A stretch of DNA of 64,000 nucleotides from an uncultured Campylobacter sp. (GCF_938045405.1 NZ_CALIMW010000057.1:21921-85920); one strand, 5' to 3'; shown: positions 7,927-17,090, counted from the first letter of the stretch. A program made the numbers and translations. Notes: generated from the sequence alone by a model not told the origin.

Positions 7927-10023
7927 TTGCCGAATTTCATAACCCAAAGCGTGAGCCTGCCGCGGCTGCCGATTAAGCTCGGCGAGACCGAGTTTTTAGA
8001 GACGGCACGCGGTAGAAATTTAACGCTCGTGCGAACCAAAAGCTTTGATAGCGAGTTTTTTATCATCGTTAAGCCCAGCGGCGACAAAGTGATAGTAAAG
8101 GGCGAAAAGATCACCAAGCCCGCCAAGATCGGCCATCTGCAACGAGCGCTCGAAATTTTTAAAGAGCGCTTCTGCGGGCAGATCATCTCGCAGGCGTTTG
8201 CCTACAAAGACAGCTCACTTACCGAAAAAACGCCGCTGATTTTGGACGAGAATGAAATTTTATCCCTCGTAAAAAGCTCTAAATTTAATAAAATTTTCAT
8301 CGAGATCGGCTTCGGCTCAGGCAGACACCTGCTTCATCAAGCGCGCTCAAATCAAGACGCGCTGCTAATCGGCATCGAAATTTACAAGCCCGCGATCGAA
8401 CAGGTCGCAAAGCTAGCGATCCGCGAGGGGCTGCAAAACATTGCGCTGATTGCCACCGACGCACGGGTTTTACTAAGCCTGCTTCCCGCAGGCTGCCTGC
8501 AGCGCGTATTTTTGCACTTCCCCGTGCCGTGGGACGACGCGCCGCACCGCCGCGTCATAAGCGACGAGTTCGCCTCGCAGATCGCACGCACGCTCGGGCG
8601 CAGCGGCCGCTTCGAGCTTCGCACCGACAGCGAGGAGTACTTCCTCTACGCGATGCAAAAGCTCTCGCCCTACGTTCAGCACAAAGCGGGCGAAATTTCG
8701 CACTTCAAAAACCGAGACGCCGCCGTAGCGAGCAAATACGAGGATAGATGGCGCAAAATGGACAAAAACATCTACGATCTGATCTACGAGAACAAAACCG
8801 CGGGCGTGGACGAACCGCAGCAGTTTGAGATGGAATTTTTAAAATTTGACGCGGCGGCAATCGCGCGAAATTTTAAAAATTCTACCTTCAAAGGCGAGGA
8901 TTTTTTCGTGCATTTTGAGGAAATTTTTTACTTTGACGCGCAGAAAGACTTGGACGCGGATGGGGCTTGCGCGGAGCGCGGCGTAAATTTAAGCGGCGCG
9001 GGCGAAGTCATGAACGACGAGGCTACAAATTTGGACGCAATGCGCGGCAAAAATTTAACCGAGCGCGCAAGCGTGGATGAAATTTCGTCAGGCGGCGGCA
9101 AAATTTTAGCTACGACACCCGCGGATAAAATTTCAGCTTGCACGAACGCTACGCAAATTCTAAAAAAAGCAAGCGTTCTACCAAATACAAACCGCGCGGA
9201 TGAAACAGGCGTAAATTTAAACGAGGATCGCTTGAGCGCAAACGGCGTAAATTTAGCAAGCGATGTTCCTGTCGCGGTAAGCGCTAAATTTAGCCGCACT
9301 GCCCCTGGCGAAAAACGCGCTTTAGCCTGCGAGCAGATCGTAACAAAGCAAGGTACGCAGATAAACAGCGCAGCCGCCTCAAGCGATACACCAAAAGCAA
9401 ATAACCCGCTCGCAACAATCGACGCAAGCAACGCGCTAAATTCTATCGGCGCAGAGGGGGCGCCTGCAACTATCGACGCGACAGGGGCAGGCAATACACC
9501 CACAACGATCGATGCAATAGATGCGAGCAATGCGTTGAATGCGGACGGCTCGTTCGCAGCAGCCCGCACAAACGAAGCAAACGCGGCGCTAAACATAAGC
9601 GCAGTACCTTGCAAAAATGAATCGCAAGCTGAATTACAAAATAAGTCAAACTCTATCAAATCGCAAGTCGGTCGCCGAAGCGAGCCAGGCCATGACGAGC
9701 TACAAGCCGAACACCAAGGCAAATTAAATCGTGCCGAGCAGCAATGGCAAGGCAAACCAAGCTGCGTTAAGTCGCAAGACGAATGGCAAAGCGAACCAAG
9801 CTGTACCGAGCAGCAAAACGAACGGCAAAGCAAGCCATGCGCCGCCGAGCCGCAGGACGTGCTAATCCTGCTTTCGCTCGGGGCATTCGACTTTCCGCAG
9901 CAGTGTTTCATCCGCGCAAACGCAAGCGGCACGCGCTACTTCATCCGCCGCCCGCTTCCTACGCGCGAAAACCACGCGGCACATCAAAAAATTTCGGAGA
10001 TATTTTCACAATGGCAGAGATAA
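7927..10023 (+). CDS. trmB: tRNA (guanine-N7-)-methyltransferase with a 300-residue low-complexity insert
   Basis: A 698-residue form of TrmB, which makes m7G46 in tRNA; the Campylobacter relative is about 390 residues. The SAM-binding site IEIGFGSGRHLLHQA (about 124-138), then IGIEIYKPAIEQ, and the catalytic-region HFPVPWDDAPHRR (about 198-210) are intact. From about 345 to 640 lies a region of degenerate repeats: first RAATTY-word repeats, then Ala/Thr/Asn-rich and Gln/Ser/Glu-rich repeats. Conserved-looking sequence resumes for the last 55 residues. The start is TTG, 3 bp after the FlpA-like stop. The end overlaps ftsE by 13 bp. The insert is probably an expansion, not a domain. Confidence 0.88.
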   Translation: MPNFITQSVSLPRLPIKLGETEFLETARGRNLTLVRTKSFDSEFFIIVKPSGDKVIVKGEKITKPAKIGHLQRALEIFKERFCGQIISQAFAYKDSSLTEKTPLILDENEILSLVKSSKFNKIFIEIGFGSGRHLLHQARSNQDALLIGIEIYKPAIEQVAKLAIREGLQNIALIATDARVLLSLLPAGCLQRVFLHFPVPWDDAPHRRVISDEFASQIARTLGRSGRFELRTDSEEYFLYAMQKLSPYVQHKAGEISHFKNRDAAVASKYEDRWRKMDKNIYDLIYENKTAGVDEPQQFEMEFLKFDAAAIARNFKNSTFKGEDFFVHFEEIFYFDAQKDLDADGACAERGVNLSGAGEVMNDEATNLDAMRGKNLTERASVDEISSGGGKILATTPADKISACTNATQILKKASVLPNTNRADETGVNLNEDRLSANGVNLASDVPVAVSAKFSRTAPGEKRALACEQIVTKQGTQINSAAASSDTPKANNPLATIDASNALNSIGAEGAPATIDATGAGNTPTTIDAIDASNALNADGSFAAARTNEANAALNISAVPCKNESQAELQNKSNSIKSQVGRRSEPGHDELQAEHQGKLNRAEQQWQGKPSCVKSQDEWQSEPSCTEQQNERQSKPCAAEPQDVLILLSLGAFDFPQQCFIRANASGTRYFIRRPLPTRENHAAHQKISEIFSQWQR
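8985..9291 (+). repeat. RAATTY array inside trmB
   Basis: RAATTY words start at 8985, 9027, 9051, 9080, 9101, 9128, 9155, 9213, 9249 and 9286: ten in about 307 bp. Several spacings are 21-27 bp. They are read in different codon phases, as Val-Asn-Leu, Glu-Ile-Ser and Lys-Ile-Leu. Confidence 0.65.
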
Positions 10024-10700
10024 CGGACGATTACAACATCATCACCGCAGCGGGCCTCACGCTGGGCTACGAAAAGGCGGGCGCGGTCATCCAAGACGCG
10101 AGTTTCGGCATCGGCGCGAAGGACTTCGTCATCATCACGGGCAAGAGCGGCAGCGGCAAATCCACGCTGCTTAAGTCCTTCTACGGCGGCATCGACATCA
10201 TCGGCGGCGAGCTGAACGTCTGCCTGTGCGATCTAAAGGGCATCACAAACTCCGATCTGCGCACCCTGCGCCAGCGTATCGGCATTATCTTTCAAAACTA
10301 CCGCCTGATCAACGAATGGACGATCGAGCGCAACATAATGCTTCCGTTAATGATAATGGGCTACAATCAGCAGGTCTGCCAAGACCAAGCCAAAAAGCTA
10401 CTGCGCCACGTCGAGCTCGGGCATAAGATGGGCAAGTATCCGCTCGAGCTTAGCGGCGGCGAGCAGCAGCGCGTGGCTTTGGCGCGTGCGATGGCGCATA
10501 ATCCGCGCCTACTGCTGTGCGACGAGCCTACGGGAAATTTGGACGACTACTCCAGCGCCATTATTTGGAATTTGCTGCGCTCGGCGTGCGAGTCGTGGAA
10601 CGCCTGCGTCGTCATCGTAACGCACAAAATGCCCGCCACGCTGCGTTTTAGGCACCGACATTTTGAGATTAAGGACGCTAAAGTAAATGAAATCGATTAA
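10011..10700 (+). CDS. ftsE: Cell-division ABC transporter ATP-binding protein FtsE
   Basis: A 229-residue ABC ATPase. Walker [10 protein letters not shown] (about 45-53), the Q-loop region FQNYRLI, the signature [16 protein letters not shown] and Walker [14 protein letters not shown] are all intact. FtsE with FtsX couples ATP hydrolysis to activation of septal peptidoglycan hydrolases. The frame stays open upstream to 9783, but that part is a shadow of the trmB low-complexity region. The ATG at 10011, preceded by GGAGA, begins the conserved protein. It overlaps trmB by 13 bp and ftsX by 14 bp, as in C. jejuni. Confidence 0.92.
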   Translation: MAEITDDYNIITAAGLTLGYEKAGAVIQDASFGIGAKDFVIITGKSGSGKSTLLKSFYGGIDIIGGELNVCLCDLKGITNSDLRTLRQRIGIIFQNYRLINEWTIERNIMLPLMIMGYNQQVCQDQAKKLLRHVELGHKMGKYPLELSGGEQQRVALARAMAHNPRLLLCDEPTGNLDDYSSAIIWNLLRSACESWNACVVIVTHKMPATLRFRHRHFEIKDAKVNEID

Positions 10701-11502
10701 AACCCATTTCGGCGTGATCTTTTCGCTCGTCGCGCTGCTTTTTTCCGTGCAGTTTGGAATTTTTATGAGCAATCTGACCAAAAGCTACGAGCGCTCGATC
10801 CAAAACGAATATAACATCGTGCTAGTCTCCAAAACCTCGCTCAGCTTGCAAGACGCGCAAAAAGCGGTGCCTAAAATCAGCTCGATTAGCGAAATTTCCA
10901 CAGCGGGCATCACCGAGCGACTGAAGGGTAAAATTTCACAAAACGCCTTTGCCGAGCTTAGTAAAAATTTGCCTAAATTTTATAGCGTCAAGCTCGAAAG
11001 CTTCCCCGACGCCGCGCAGCTTGCCAAGATTGAGCAGGATCTAAAGTCGATCGGCTCGCTCACGCGGGTTGAAATTTTTAAAAAGACCCACGATGAAATT
11101 TTTAAAATTTTACTGCTTATAAAAAGCCTCGTTTACGGCTTTGCGTTTCTGATCGTGCTTTTAGGCGTGATGTTAATTCACCGCCAGATGCGTATCTGGG
11201 TTTACGAACACAAAGAGCGCATCGAGATCATGGAGCTTTTCGGCGCGTCGTTTCTGATAAAAAGCGGCAAACTCTACCGAATGGCGATAATAGACTCCTT
11301 CATCGCTACGCTGATCGTGACCTGCTTCTACATAGCGCTTCCAGGCTGGGAGGTGTTTTCGACCACGCTTAAGGGTATCGGCGATCTGCGCACCGCCATA
11401 GTGCTGCCTTACGATGCGCTGATTCTTTTGGGTGTCGCCTTGGCGCTATCTATCATCGCGGTAAGTTTTGTGATGCTGCAAATCGGAAATAAACGAGCAT
11501 GA
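10687..11502 (+). CDS. ftsX: Cell-division permease FtsX
   Basis: A 271-residue inner-membrane protein with the FtsX layout: one N-terminal membrane segment (about 7-27), a periplasmic loop of some 120 residues that would contact the EnvC-like partner, then three membrane segments (about 150-170, 200-222 and 240-262). It overlaps ftsE by 14 bp and the EnvC-like gene in an ATGA overlap, so the three are translationally coupled. Identity rests on topology and on position directly after ftsE; FtsX sequence is poorly conserved. Confidence 0.85.
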   Translation: MKSIKTHFGVIFSLVALLFSVQFGIFMSNLTKSYERSIQNEYNIVLVSKTSLSLQDAQKAVPKISSISEISTAGITERLKGKISQNAFAELSKNLPKFYSVKLESFPDAAQLAKIEQDLKSIGSLTRVEIFKKTHDEIFKILLLIKSLVYGFAFLIVLLGVMLIHRQMRIWVYEHKERIEIMELFGASFLIKSGKLYRMAIIDSFIATLIVTCFYIALPGWEVFSTTLKGIGDLRTAIVLPYDALILLGVALALSIIAVSFVMLQIGNKRA

Positions 11503-12881
11503 AAAGAGCTTTTTTAGCGCCGCTTCTTACGCTGGGGCTTGCCGCGGGTTTTATTTATGCCGCGCCCGCAAAGCAGCAGAGCACGAAAGATAAGATCGCC
11601 AAAGCGGGTCAAGAGCTCAAAAGCTCGCAAAAGGAGGGGATGCAGCTCTCGCAAAAGATCGACGAGATTGCAGGTCAAATCGTAAAGGAGCAGGAGGGCT
11701 TTAAAAAGCGCGAGGGCGAGATCAAACAGCTAAGCGAAACGATCGAAGATCTAAAGGATCAATACGCCGCCGAAGCGCAGGAGCTTGAAAAGCTAAATAG
11801 CCAAAACGCCACGCTTCTTAGCGTGCAAAACGATCTGGAGAGCAAGATCATAAGCGTGATCTCGCAAGAGTTATCATTTGATCTAATCACCGACGTAAAT
11901 TCCACCACCACGCCCGATTCTATCGTAGCTAGCGAAATTTTAGAGGGGCTCGGCGTCGTTATGAACGACGAGCTTAAAGGGCTAATCAAAGACTACGAAA
12001 ATAATCAAAATTTTATCAACGAGCAGAACAAAAAGATCAAATCGATCCAGGCGAGCATGGCGGGCTATGACAAGAAAAAAACCGATCTTGACGCCAAGCA
12101 AACCACCCAAAAAGAGAAGCTCGCGCAGATGAAAAAGGACAAAGAGGACTACATCGCGCGCCTAGAGAAGATAAACGACGAGCAAGACGCCATATCTAAG
12201 ACCCTGCAGGAGCTTAAGATCATCGACGACGCCGAGGAAAAAGCCAAAGCGCAAAAGGAGGAAGCGGCACGCCAAGCAAAGCTTGAAGCGCAGAAGCAAA
12301 AGGAGCGCCAGGCGCGCGAAAAAGAGTATGCCAAAGCAAAAGCGGCTGCCAAAAAGGCGGGCAAACCCGAGCCTGCGCCTCCTAGCGAACCCGAGCCCGA
12401 AGTGAGCGAGCCGGCGGATGAGCGCGTAAGCAAGATCAACCAAAAGGTCAAGCAGTACGGCTCGAGCTATCAATCCTCGCGCGTTAAAAAATACAGCGGA
12501 GCCAAGACCACAGCGCCTCTGAACGGCGCGTATTTGAAGAGAAAATTCGGCAACTACAACGATCCCGTATATAACATCAAACTTTTCAACGAAAATATCG
12601 TGCTGGGCTCAAACAGCGGCGACACGCAGGTTAAAGCGGTGCTGCCGGGCAAAGTGGTCTTTGCTAAAGAAACCGCCGTGCTCGATAAGGTCGTGATCCT
12701 AGAGCACAGCGGCGGCATCCACACGATCTACGCGCATCTAAATCAGATCCCGCCTACCGTGCGCGTCGGCTCCAACGTCAAAAAGGGCTACATCATCGGG
12801 CGCATCGGCTCGGATCTGACCTTTGAGGTGACGCAGCAGAACTACCACATCAACCCGCTCGATCTCATCAGCTTGAGGTAA
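11499..12881 (+). CDS. EnvC-like periplasmic coiled-coil protein with degenerate LytM (M23) domain
   Basis: A 460-residue secreted protein. A signal peptide (1-22) is followed by long coiled coils (about 30-270), an Ala/Pro/Glu-rich linker and a C-terminal LytM/M23 domain (about 345-460). An active M23 peptidase has an HxxxD motif after the FG strand and a final HxH. Here the first site reads NENIVLG and the last reads DLTFEV, so most zinc ligands are absent, although YAHL remains. This fits EnvC-type proteins, which activate amidases instead of cutting. It overlaps ftsX by 4 bp. The amidase gene nearby is the likely client; that pairing is inference. Confidence 0.85.
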   Translation: MKRAFLAPLLTLGLAAGFIYAAPAKQQSTKDKIAKAGQELKSSQKEGMQLSQKIDEIAGQIVKEQEGFKKREGEIKQLSETIEDLKDQYAAEAQELEKLNSQNATLLSVQNDLESKIISVISQELSFDLITDVNSTTTPDSIVASEILEGLGVVMNDELKGLIKDYENNQNFINEQNKKIKSIQASMAGYDKKKTDLDAKQTTQKEKLAQMKKDKEDYIARLEKINDEQDAISKTLQELKIIDDAEEKAKAQKEEAARQAKLEAQKQKERQAREKEYAKAKAAAKKAGKPEPAPPSEPEPEVSEPADERVSKINQKVKQYGSSYQSSRVKKYSGAKTTAPLNGAYLKRKFGNYNDPVYNIKLFNENIVLGSNSGDTQVKAVLPGKVVFAKETAVLDKVVILEHSGGIHTIYAHLNQIPPTVRVGSNVKKGYIIGRIGSDLTFEVTQQNYHINPLDLISLR

Positions 12882-12884
12882 GCC

Positions 12885-13277
12885 GTGGGCAGGGGAAATT
12901 CTAAATTTAGCGGATCTTGCGAGGATGCCGAAAGTTTAAATTTAAGCGGACAGAATTCAGGCTGCGATTTAAATTTAGATGAGCAGAATTCTTTAAAAGA
13001 GCAGAATTTCGCCACTTCAAATTTGAACGATGAAAGCTCTGCGGCGGCGTTAAATTTAAACAGTCAAAGCTCTGCCGCCATAGATATTGCCTCTACGTCA
13101 AATTTAGATAGCGAGAATTCCGCCACGGGAGCCACTGCATTAAATTTTAAAAATAAGAATTCCGCGACGACGGACATCATAGCGACATCAAAAACGATGG
13201 CGGGCGCCGCAAAAACAGGAAGCTACAACGAGCGTCGTAGAAGTAAAAACGACGAAAACAGCGCAAAACGATATTGA
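12885..13277 (+). CDS. Doubtful low-complexity ORF built from RAATTY words
   Basis: A 130-residue frame with a GTG start 3 bp after the EnvC-like stop, lying between that gene and the exporter. Its product is almost pure low complexity (repeats of LNL, QNS and QNF) with a basic end. No signal peptide, membrane segment or known domain is seen. The frame may be open only because the underlying repeat array keeps multiples of three. It could be translated as a disordered protein, but I would not assign a function. Confidence 0.3.
   Translation: MGRGNSKFSGSCEDAESLNLSGQNSGCDLNLDEQNSLKEQNFATSNLNDESSAAALNLNSQSSAAIDIASTSNLDSENSATGATALNFKNKNSATTDIIATSKTMAGAAKTGSYNERRRSKNDENSAKRY
12896..13162 (+). repeat. 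RAATTY array, 13 words in 267 bp
   Basis: RAATTY words start at 12896, 12903, 12938, 12953, 12971, 12986, 13004, 13019, 13052, 13100, 13115, 13142 and 13157. From 12938 onward every spacing is a multiple of three, and 15 or 18 bp recur. AAATTT alternates with GAATTC. Random sequence of similar base composition would hold well under one such word in this length. Confidence 0.8.
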
Positions 13278-13302
13278 GATTACAAGGGTAGCGGAGGAAA
13301 TA

Positions 13303-14118
13303 ATGACAACAGAAATGGCGGCAGCAAAAGAAGCAGAAGCGGCGAAACCGCAAATCCAAGAGCTCACCAATTTTCTTAGCGAATACACCGCCAAGATGCT
13401 TAGCATCGGCACTTACACCGCGCGTATAGAGCACTGCGTGCGCAGGATAGCGGACGCTTACGACTATGAGGCTAGCCTGATGATCTTTGTGCGCCACTTC
13501 ATCATCAGCGTGATGGATCCTGCGGACAACTCTATCCGCCGCACCTACGTCAAAACGGGCGCTGCGGCGCAGATCAGCTTCGATCTAATCTCGGAGCTAA
13601 GCGCGCTTAGCTGGGAAATTTACGACGAAAAAATCCCCCTTGCGCGCGCCAGAGCCTCATTTGCCGAAATTTTAGCCTCGCAGAAGAAAAGCTTTGCCAA
13701 AACTCTTATTTTGCTAAGCGTCGCAAATGCCGCATTCTGCGAGCTTTTTGGCGGCGACGGCGGCGCAATGGCGCTCGTTTTTGCGGCTACAGCTTTTGGA
13801 ATTTGCGCCCGCTATCTGCTTAGCAAGCTTAAAATCAACCTAAAAATCCAATACATCGCAGTTTCGTTCGCAGTCTCCTTCATCGTCTCGCTAGGGGCTC
13901 GCTACGGGCTTAGCGCCACGCCCGACGTCGCCGTGGGATCGAGCATACTCTTTTTGATCCCGGGCGTCTGGCTGATCAACTCGGTATTTGACATCCTAAA
14001 CGAAAATATGCTCGTAGGCATCAGCAGAGGGCTAAACACGGGGCTTTTGATCATCTGCATCGCAATCGGGCTCTTTCTGACGCTTAGCATATCAAATTTG
14101 GGGCTTGTAAATGTTTGA
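13303..14118 (+). CDS. ThrE-type threonine/serine exporter, larger subunit (DUF1212)
   Basis: A 271-residue protein of the ThrE_1/YjjP family. A cytosolic N-terminal domain (about 15-130, with the typical GTYTARIE and YDYEASLMIF region) is followed by five or so membrane segments (about 135-265). ThrE in Corynebacterium exports threonine and serine; in E. coli the split pair YjjP/YjjB exports succinate, so the substrate is open. A strong GGAGG sits just upstream of the ATG. It overlaps the next gene by 8 bp, which encodes the second half. Confidence 0.82.
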   Translation: MTTEMAAAKEAEAAKPQIQELTNFLSEYTAKMLSIGTYTARIEHCVRRIADAYDYEASLMIFVRHFIISVMDPADNSIRRTYVKTGAAAQISFDLISELSALSWEIYDEKIPLARARASFAEILASQKKSFAKTLILLSVANAAFCELFGGDGGAMALVFAATAFGICARYLLSKLKINLKIQYIAVSFAVSFIVSLGARYGLSATPDVAVGSSILFLIPGVWLINSVFDILNENMLVGISRGLNTGLLIICIAIGLFLTLSISNLGLVNV

Positions 14119-14611
14119 TATAGCGCTTTCGGTATTTAAAGACGCTTGCTTTGCCGCTGCGGCGGGGCTGGGGTTTGCGTATGCGTGCATGCCGCCAAAA
14201 AAGACGCTTATTTTCTCGGCGCTGCTTGCGGCAGTTGCGCATTCGTGCAGGTTTTTGCTGATTCAAAGCCAAATTTTCTCGATCGCCGCCGCGACGCTTT
14301 TTGCGTCGTTTCTGATCGGCGTTTTGGGGATGCTCTGCGCCAAGCGCCTCAAAGTGCCCGCAGAGATCATCGCCTTTCCCGCGCTGCTTCCGATGATCCC
14401 CGGCATCTACGCTTACAAGACGGTTTTAGCGCTGTTTTCTTATATCAAAGCCGCGGGCGCGCAGCAGAAGCTCGCCCACCTCATCTCGTTTTTCGACAAC
14501 GCCCTCGCCACGGTCTCGATCTCGCTGGCGCTCGGCACGGGCGTTTCAATAACGCTGCTAATTTTCTACGAACAGTCCTTGATGATCACTCGAGGCGCAA
14601 GGAGCAAATAG
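14111..14611 (+). CDS. ThrE-type exporter, smaller subunit (ThrE_2/YjjB-like)
   Basis: A 166-residue membrane protein with about five spans, matching the C-terminal half of ThrE (DUF3815). The conserved PALLPMIPGIYAYK segment lies near 95-108. It overlaps the larger subunit by 8 bp, so the two make a split transporter. In single-chain ThrE both halves are fused; the split form is common in proteobacteria. The substrate (threonine, serine or dicarboxylate) cannot be told from sequence. Confidence 0.8.
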   Translation: MFDIALSVFKDACFAAAAGLGFAYACMPPKKTLIFSALLAAVAHSCRFLLIQSQIFSIAAATLFASFLIGVLGMLCAKRLKVPAEIIAFPALLPMIPGIYAYKTVLALFSYIKAAGAQQKLAHLISFFDNALATVSISLALGTGVSITLLIFYEQSLMITRGARSK

Positions 14612-14643
14612 CGCTAAATAAGAAATTTTAAGCAGGCGCGGCG

Positions 14644-14698
14644 GGTAAATTTAAATTTTATTATCTTCGCTAGCGAGGTAAAATTTTATAAATTTACC
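14644..14698. terminator. Candidate bidirectional terminator hairpin
   Basis: GGTAAATTTA at 14644-14653 is the perfect reverse complement of TAAATTTACC at 14689-14698, with further AT-rich pairing inside. It lies between two convergent genes. The loop is long and the stem AT-rich, so the call is weak; it could also be a chance product of the local RAATTY richness. Confidence 0.3.
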
Positions 14699-14737
14699 GC
14701 TCTTGCCGCGAAGGTAAAATTTAGTTATATCTTTCAT

Positions 14738-15745
14738 TTATCGCTCATTATTCGATATTTGTTTTATTGTTTTCTCTTTTTCATCGTAGTAGTATCCCAT
14801 ATAACTCAAAAGCATATTTCTGTAGCCCAAGATATATTTAAAGCTCTTATCTATCAATATGATATAAAAATCATATGTTGCATAATTATCTCTATATTTG
14901 AAAGCTATTTTATTGAATGGGCGGCTAGTGTCTATATCGCTATTTTCATAAATTTTATAAGTCATGCAAAATTCTTCCAAATTATTTTTAAAATTTCCAT
15001 TTTCTTCACCATTAAGTAGTTTATATAAATTAAGAAATAATAAATTTATAGGGATTATGAGCGATGCTTCGATATTATTAATATCTATATTTGGATCTTG
15101 TAGATCTATCTTATACTTATAAACTCCATAATTTATTATTGCTTTATTCATGTCGCTTTCGCTAGCAAAATATAGATTGTATCTTAGATCCCCGTTTTCT
15201 AAAACCAAACTTTCCTTATCTTCCCAAGGATATACGACTTCGGTTTTAAAAATTTCTTTATCTATATAGGTCTCGGCATCTTGTATCGCCTTGCCGTTTC
15301 TACAAATTTTTGAGCCCAAATCCATAAGATAATCTAAATTTAGCCTTTTATCTATCTTGTAAAATTCGCATTTATCATCGGGGCGTTTATCCCCATGACA
15401 TTTACTATGGACGCGTGTTAAATAATCTTTTAATTCTAGATCTTCAATATCTTCTTCGATGTGAAGATTTTTATATTTCATTCGGATATCATCTATTTTT
15501 TTAGCGATTTTTTCTTTAGAAAAGTTTTCGCTTTCATGCATCTTTTTAAGCATACACTTTAACGCTCTATCTTTAAGCTGTATATCCGTAAGATTGCCAT
15601 CTAGATCGCATACCCATTCATATGGATCGGTTTCAATTTTTTCGGCTGAATTTGGGTATTTATACTCCGCGATAATCGAAAGTATCGCGCACAAAGCGCA
15701 TATTATTATGATGAAGACCAAGCACAGATAATATCTCGTTTTCAA
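14738..15745 (-). CDS. AT-rich membrane-anchored protein of unknown function (paralogue of 62711-63664)
   Basis: A 335-residue protein I do not recognise. One N-terminal membrane segment (about 6-26) is followed by a probably periplasmic domain. A central block, DDKCEFYKIDKRLNLDYLMD then LGSKIC, is nearly the same as in the protein at 62711-63664, so the two form a family. Two or three conserved cysteines in this block could form disulfides. Base composition is clearly more AT-rich than flanking housekeeping genes, suggesting transfer. It stands alone, with no adjacent secretion or toxin gene visible. A role in surface interactions or immunity is only a guess. Confidence 0.7.
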   Translation of the reverse strand: MKTRYYLCLVFIIIICALCAILSIIAEYKYPNSAEKIETDPYEWVCDLDGNLTDIQLKDRALKCMLKKMHESENFSKEKIAKKIDDIRMKYKNLHIEEDIEDLELKDYLTRVHSKCHGDKRPDDKCEFYKIDKRLNLDYLMDLGSKICRNGKAIQDAETYIDKEIFKTEVVYPWEDKESLVLENGDLRYNLYFASESDMNKAIINYGVYKYKIDLQDPNIDINNIEASLIIPINLLFLNLYKLLNGEENGNFKNNLEEFCMTYKIYENSDIDTSRPFNKIAFKYRDNYATYDFYIILIDKSFKYILGYRNMLLSYMGYYYDEKEKTIKQISNNER

Positions 15746-15929
15746 ATTTCGCTCCTAAAATTTTCCGCAATATACCTCACATATACTTAATCTACGATAA
15801 TTTTAGTATGCCTCAAATATCGTTAAATCAGGGCTTTTCTTGATCCGCTTCGGCAAATTTCATCTCAATGATTCGTAGATATTTGGCTCTCTTGCGCCGC
15901 TCGTCGCACCTCTATCGCCAAAGTAAAAT

Positions 15930-17090
15930 TTAGCCGAGCTTTTCTGACTTAAACGCCCTTTTTACCGTCATATAAAAGCCGCTAAAGATAAAAAGCGCCA
16001 TACAAAGCGAGATGAACGACCATAAAATTTTACCCGCTAGCCCGAAAAAATAGCCCGTATGCAGCTGATAGTTCGCGTTTTTGACGTCATCTGCGGTGAT
16101 GCCCTCCGCCTGCTTCTGCTCCGCGACCTTGCCCTCCTTTAGCTTCACGCTCACGCCTTTTGGACGCGCAGTGGCAGGCGCATCAGGCTCGTAGTATCTG
16201 ATGCTCATCTTATCTCCGGCTGCGAGCATTAGGGTAAATTCTTTATACTCTATGCCACTTGATCTGAATATCTCATAAGCCCTCTGCGCGTCGCTAAATT
16301 TATACGTAGCGGGCTTTTTGCCCTCCTCTTTAGCAGGTGCGGCGGCGTGATCTTTAGAAGTGGCGGCTTTAGGTGCGCTAGCTTGCGGCAAATTTTGCGA
16401 ACTTACGAAAAGCTTCATCACGGCATCGTTATACCAGCTATACGACCAGTTAAGCCCGGTTAAACAGATGAGCAGGTAAATTATCGCGCTTAAAGAACCT
16501 AGGCTCGTGTGTAGATTGTAAAAAAGAGCGTATTTTTTGAGTTTAAAATTTGGCCTTATCGCCTCGATAAATTTACGCCTAAGCCTTGGGAAATACAGCC
16601 AGACGCCGCTTATTACGAGCAGTATCATCGCCACGGCGCTCGCGCCTACGATCTGTTTGCCGATCTCGCCCGCGGTTTTGTTGCCGCTTAGCGCTAGTCC
16701 TAAATTTCGGTGAAGCGACATCACCGTTAGCACAAAGCCCGTGCCGCGATCCTTGCCGATGATCTGCGCGGTGTATGGATTGACCAGATACGCATCATTT
16801 CTGTTTGCGTAAATGACGAAGGCTTCGTCATCGCTTTTGGGCACGACGAGCCTTACGGGCTGCTTAGCGCCCGTTTGCTCGCTAAAGCTTTGCAGGATTT
16901 TCTCCACGCTTTGCATTTCGCCCGTTTTTTCGACCTTTTTAGAGCCCGCGTTTATTAGCGCCTCAAACTCGTGCTGATACGATAAAATCGCACCCGTAAC
17001 GCCAATGATAAGCAGCGGTATAGAAAAAACTATCGACAAAATAAGATGGACGTTAAACAAAATTTTATTGCGCTTCAAAAGCGAGCTCAT
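15930..17090 (-). CDS. PepSY-associated transmembrane protein, probably iron-regulated
   Basis: A 386-residue inner-membrane protein of the PepSY_TM family (PiuB-like). Four membrane segments are visible: about 15-40, 150-170, 195-218 and 350-375. Between them are PepSY-like periplasmic regions; the one near 235-330 has an Ala/Pro/Lys-rich stretch. Family members often act in siderophore uptake, and some reduce ferric siderophores. A Fur-box-like site with a -10 element lies upstream (17140-17180), and a second member of the family sits beside a siderophore receptor at 27210, so an iron role is likely. A ribosome-binding site (AAGGA) precedes the ATG. Confidence 0.8.
   Translation of the reverse strand: MSSLLKRNKILFNVHLILSIVFSIPLLIIGVTGAILSYQHEFEALINAGSKKVEKTGEMQSVEKILQSFSEQTGAKQPVRLVVPKSDDEAFVIYANRNDAYLVNPYTAQIIGKDRGTGFVLTVMSLHRNLGLALSGNKTAGEIGKQIVGASAVAMILLVISGVWLYFPRLRRKFIEAIRPNFKLKKYALFYNLHTSLGSLSAIIYLLICLTGLNWSYSWYNDAVMKLFVSSQNLPQASAPKAATSKDHAAAPAKEEGKKPATYKFSDAQRAYEIFRSSGIEYKEFTLMLAAGDKMSIRYYEPDAPATARPKGVSVKLKEGKVAEQKQAEGITADDVKNANYQLHTGYFFGLAGKILWSFISLCMALFIFSGFYMTVKRAFKSEKLG

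Noticed and set aside
8928..9932. A 334-codon minus-strand frame opposite trmB
   Set aside because: It is a Ser/Ala/Cys-rich shadow of the low-complexity insert, with no domain or ribosome-binding site.
9783..10010. N-terminal extension of FtsE by 76 residues
   Set aside because: It is the out-of-frame shadow of the trmB repeat region, very basic and without similarity to FtsE; a good start lies at 10011.
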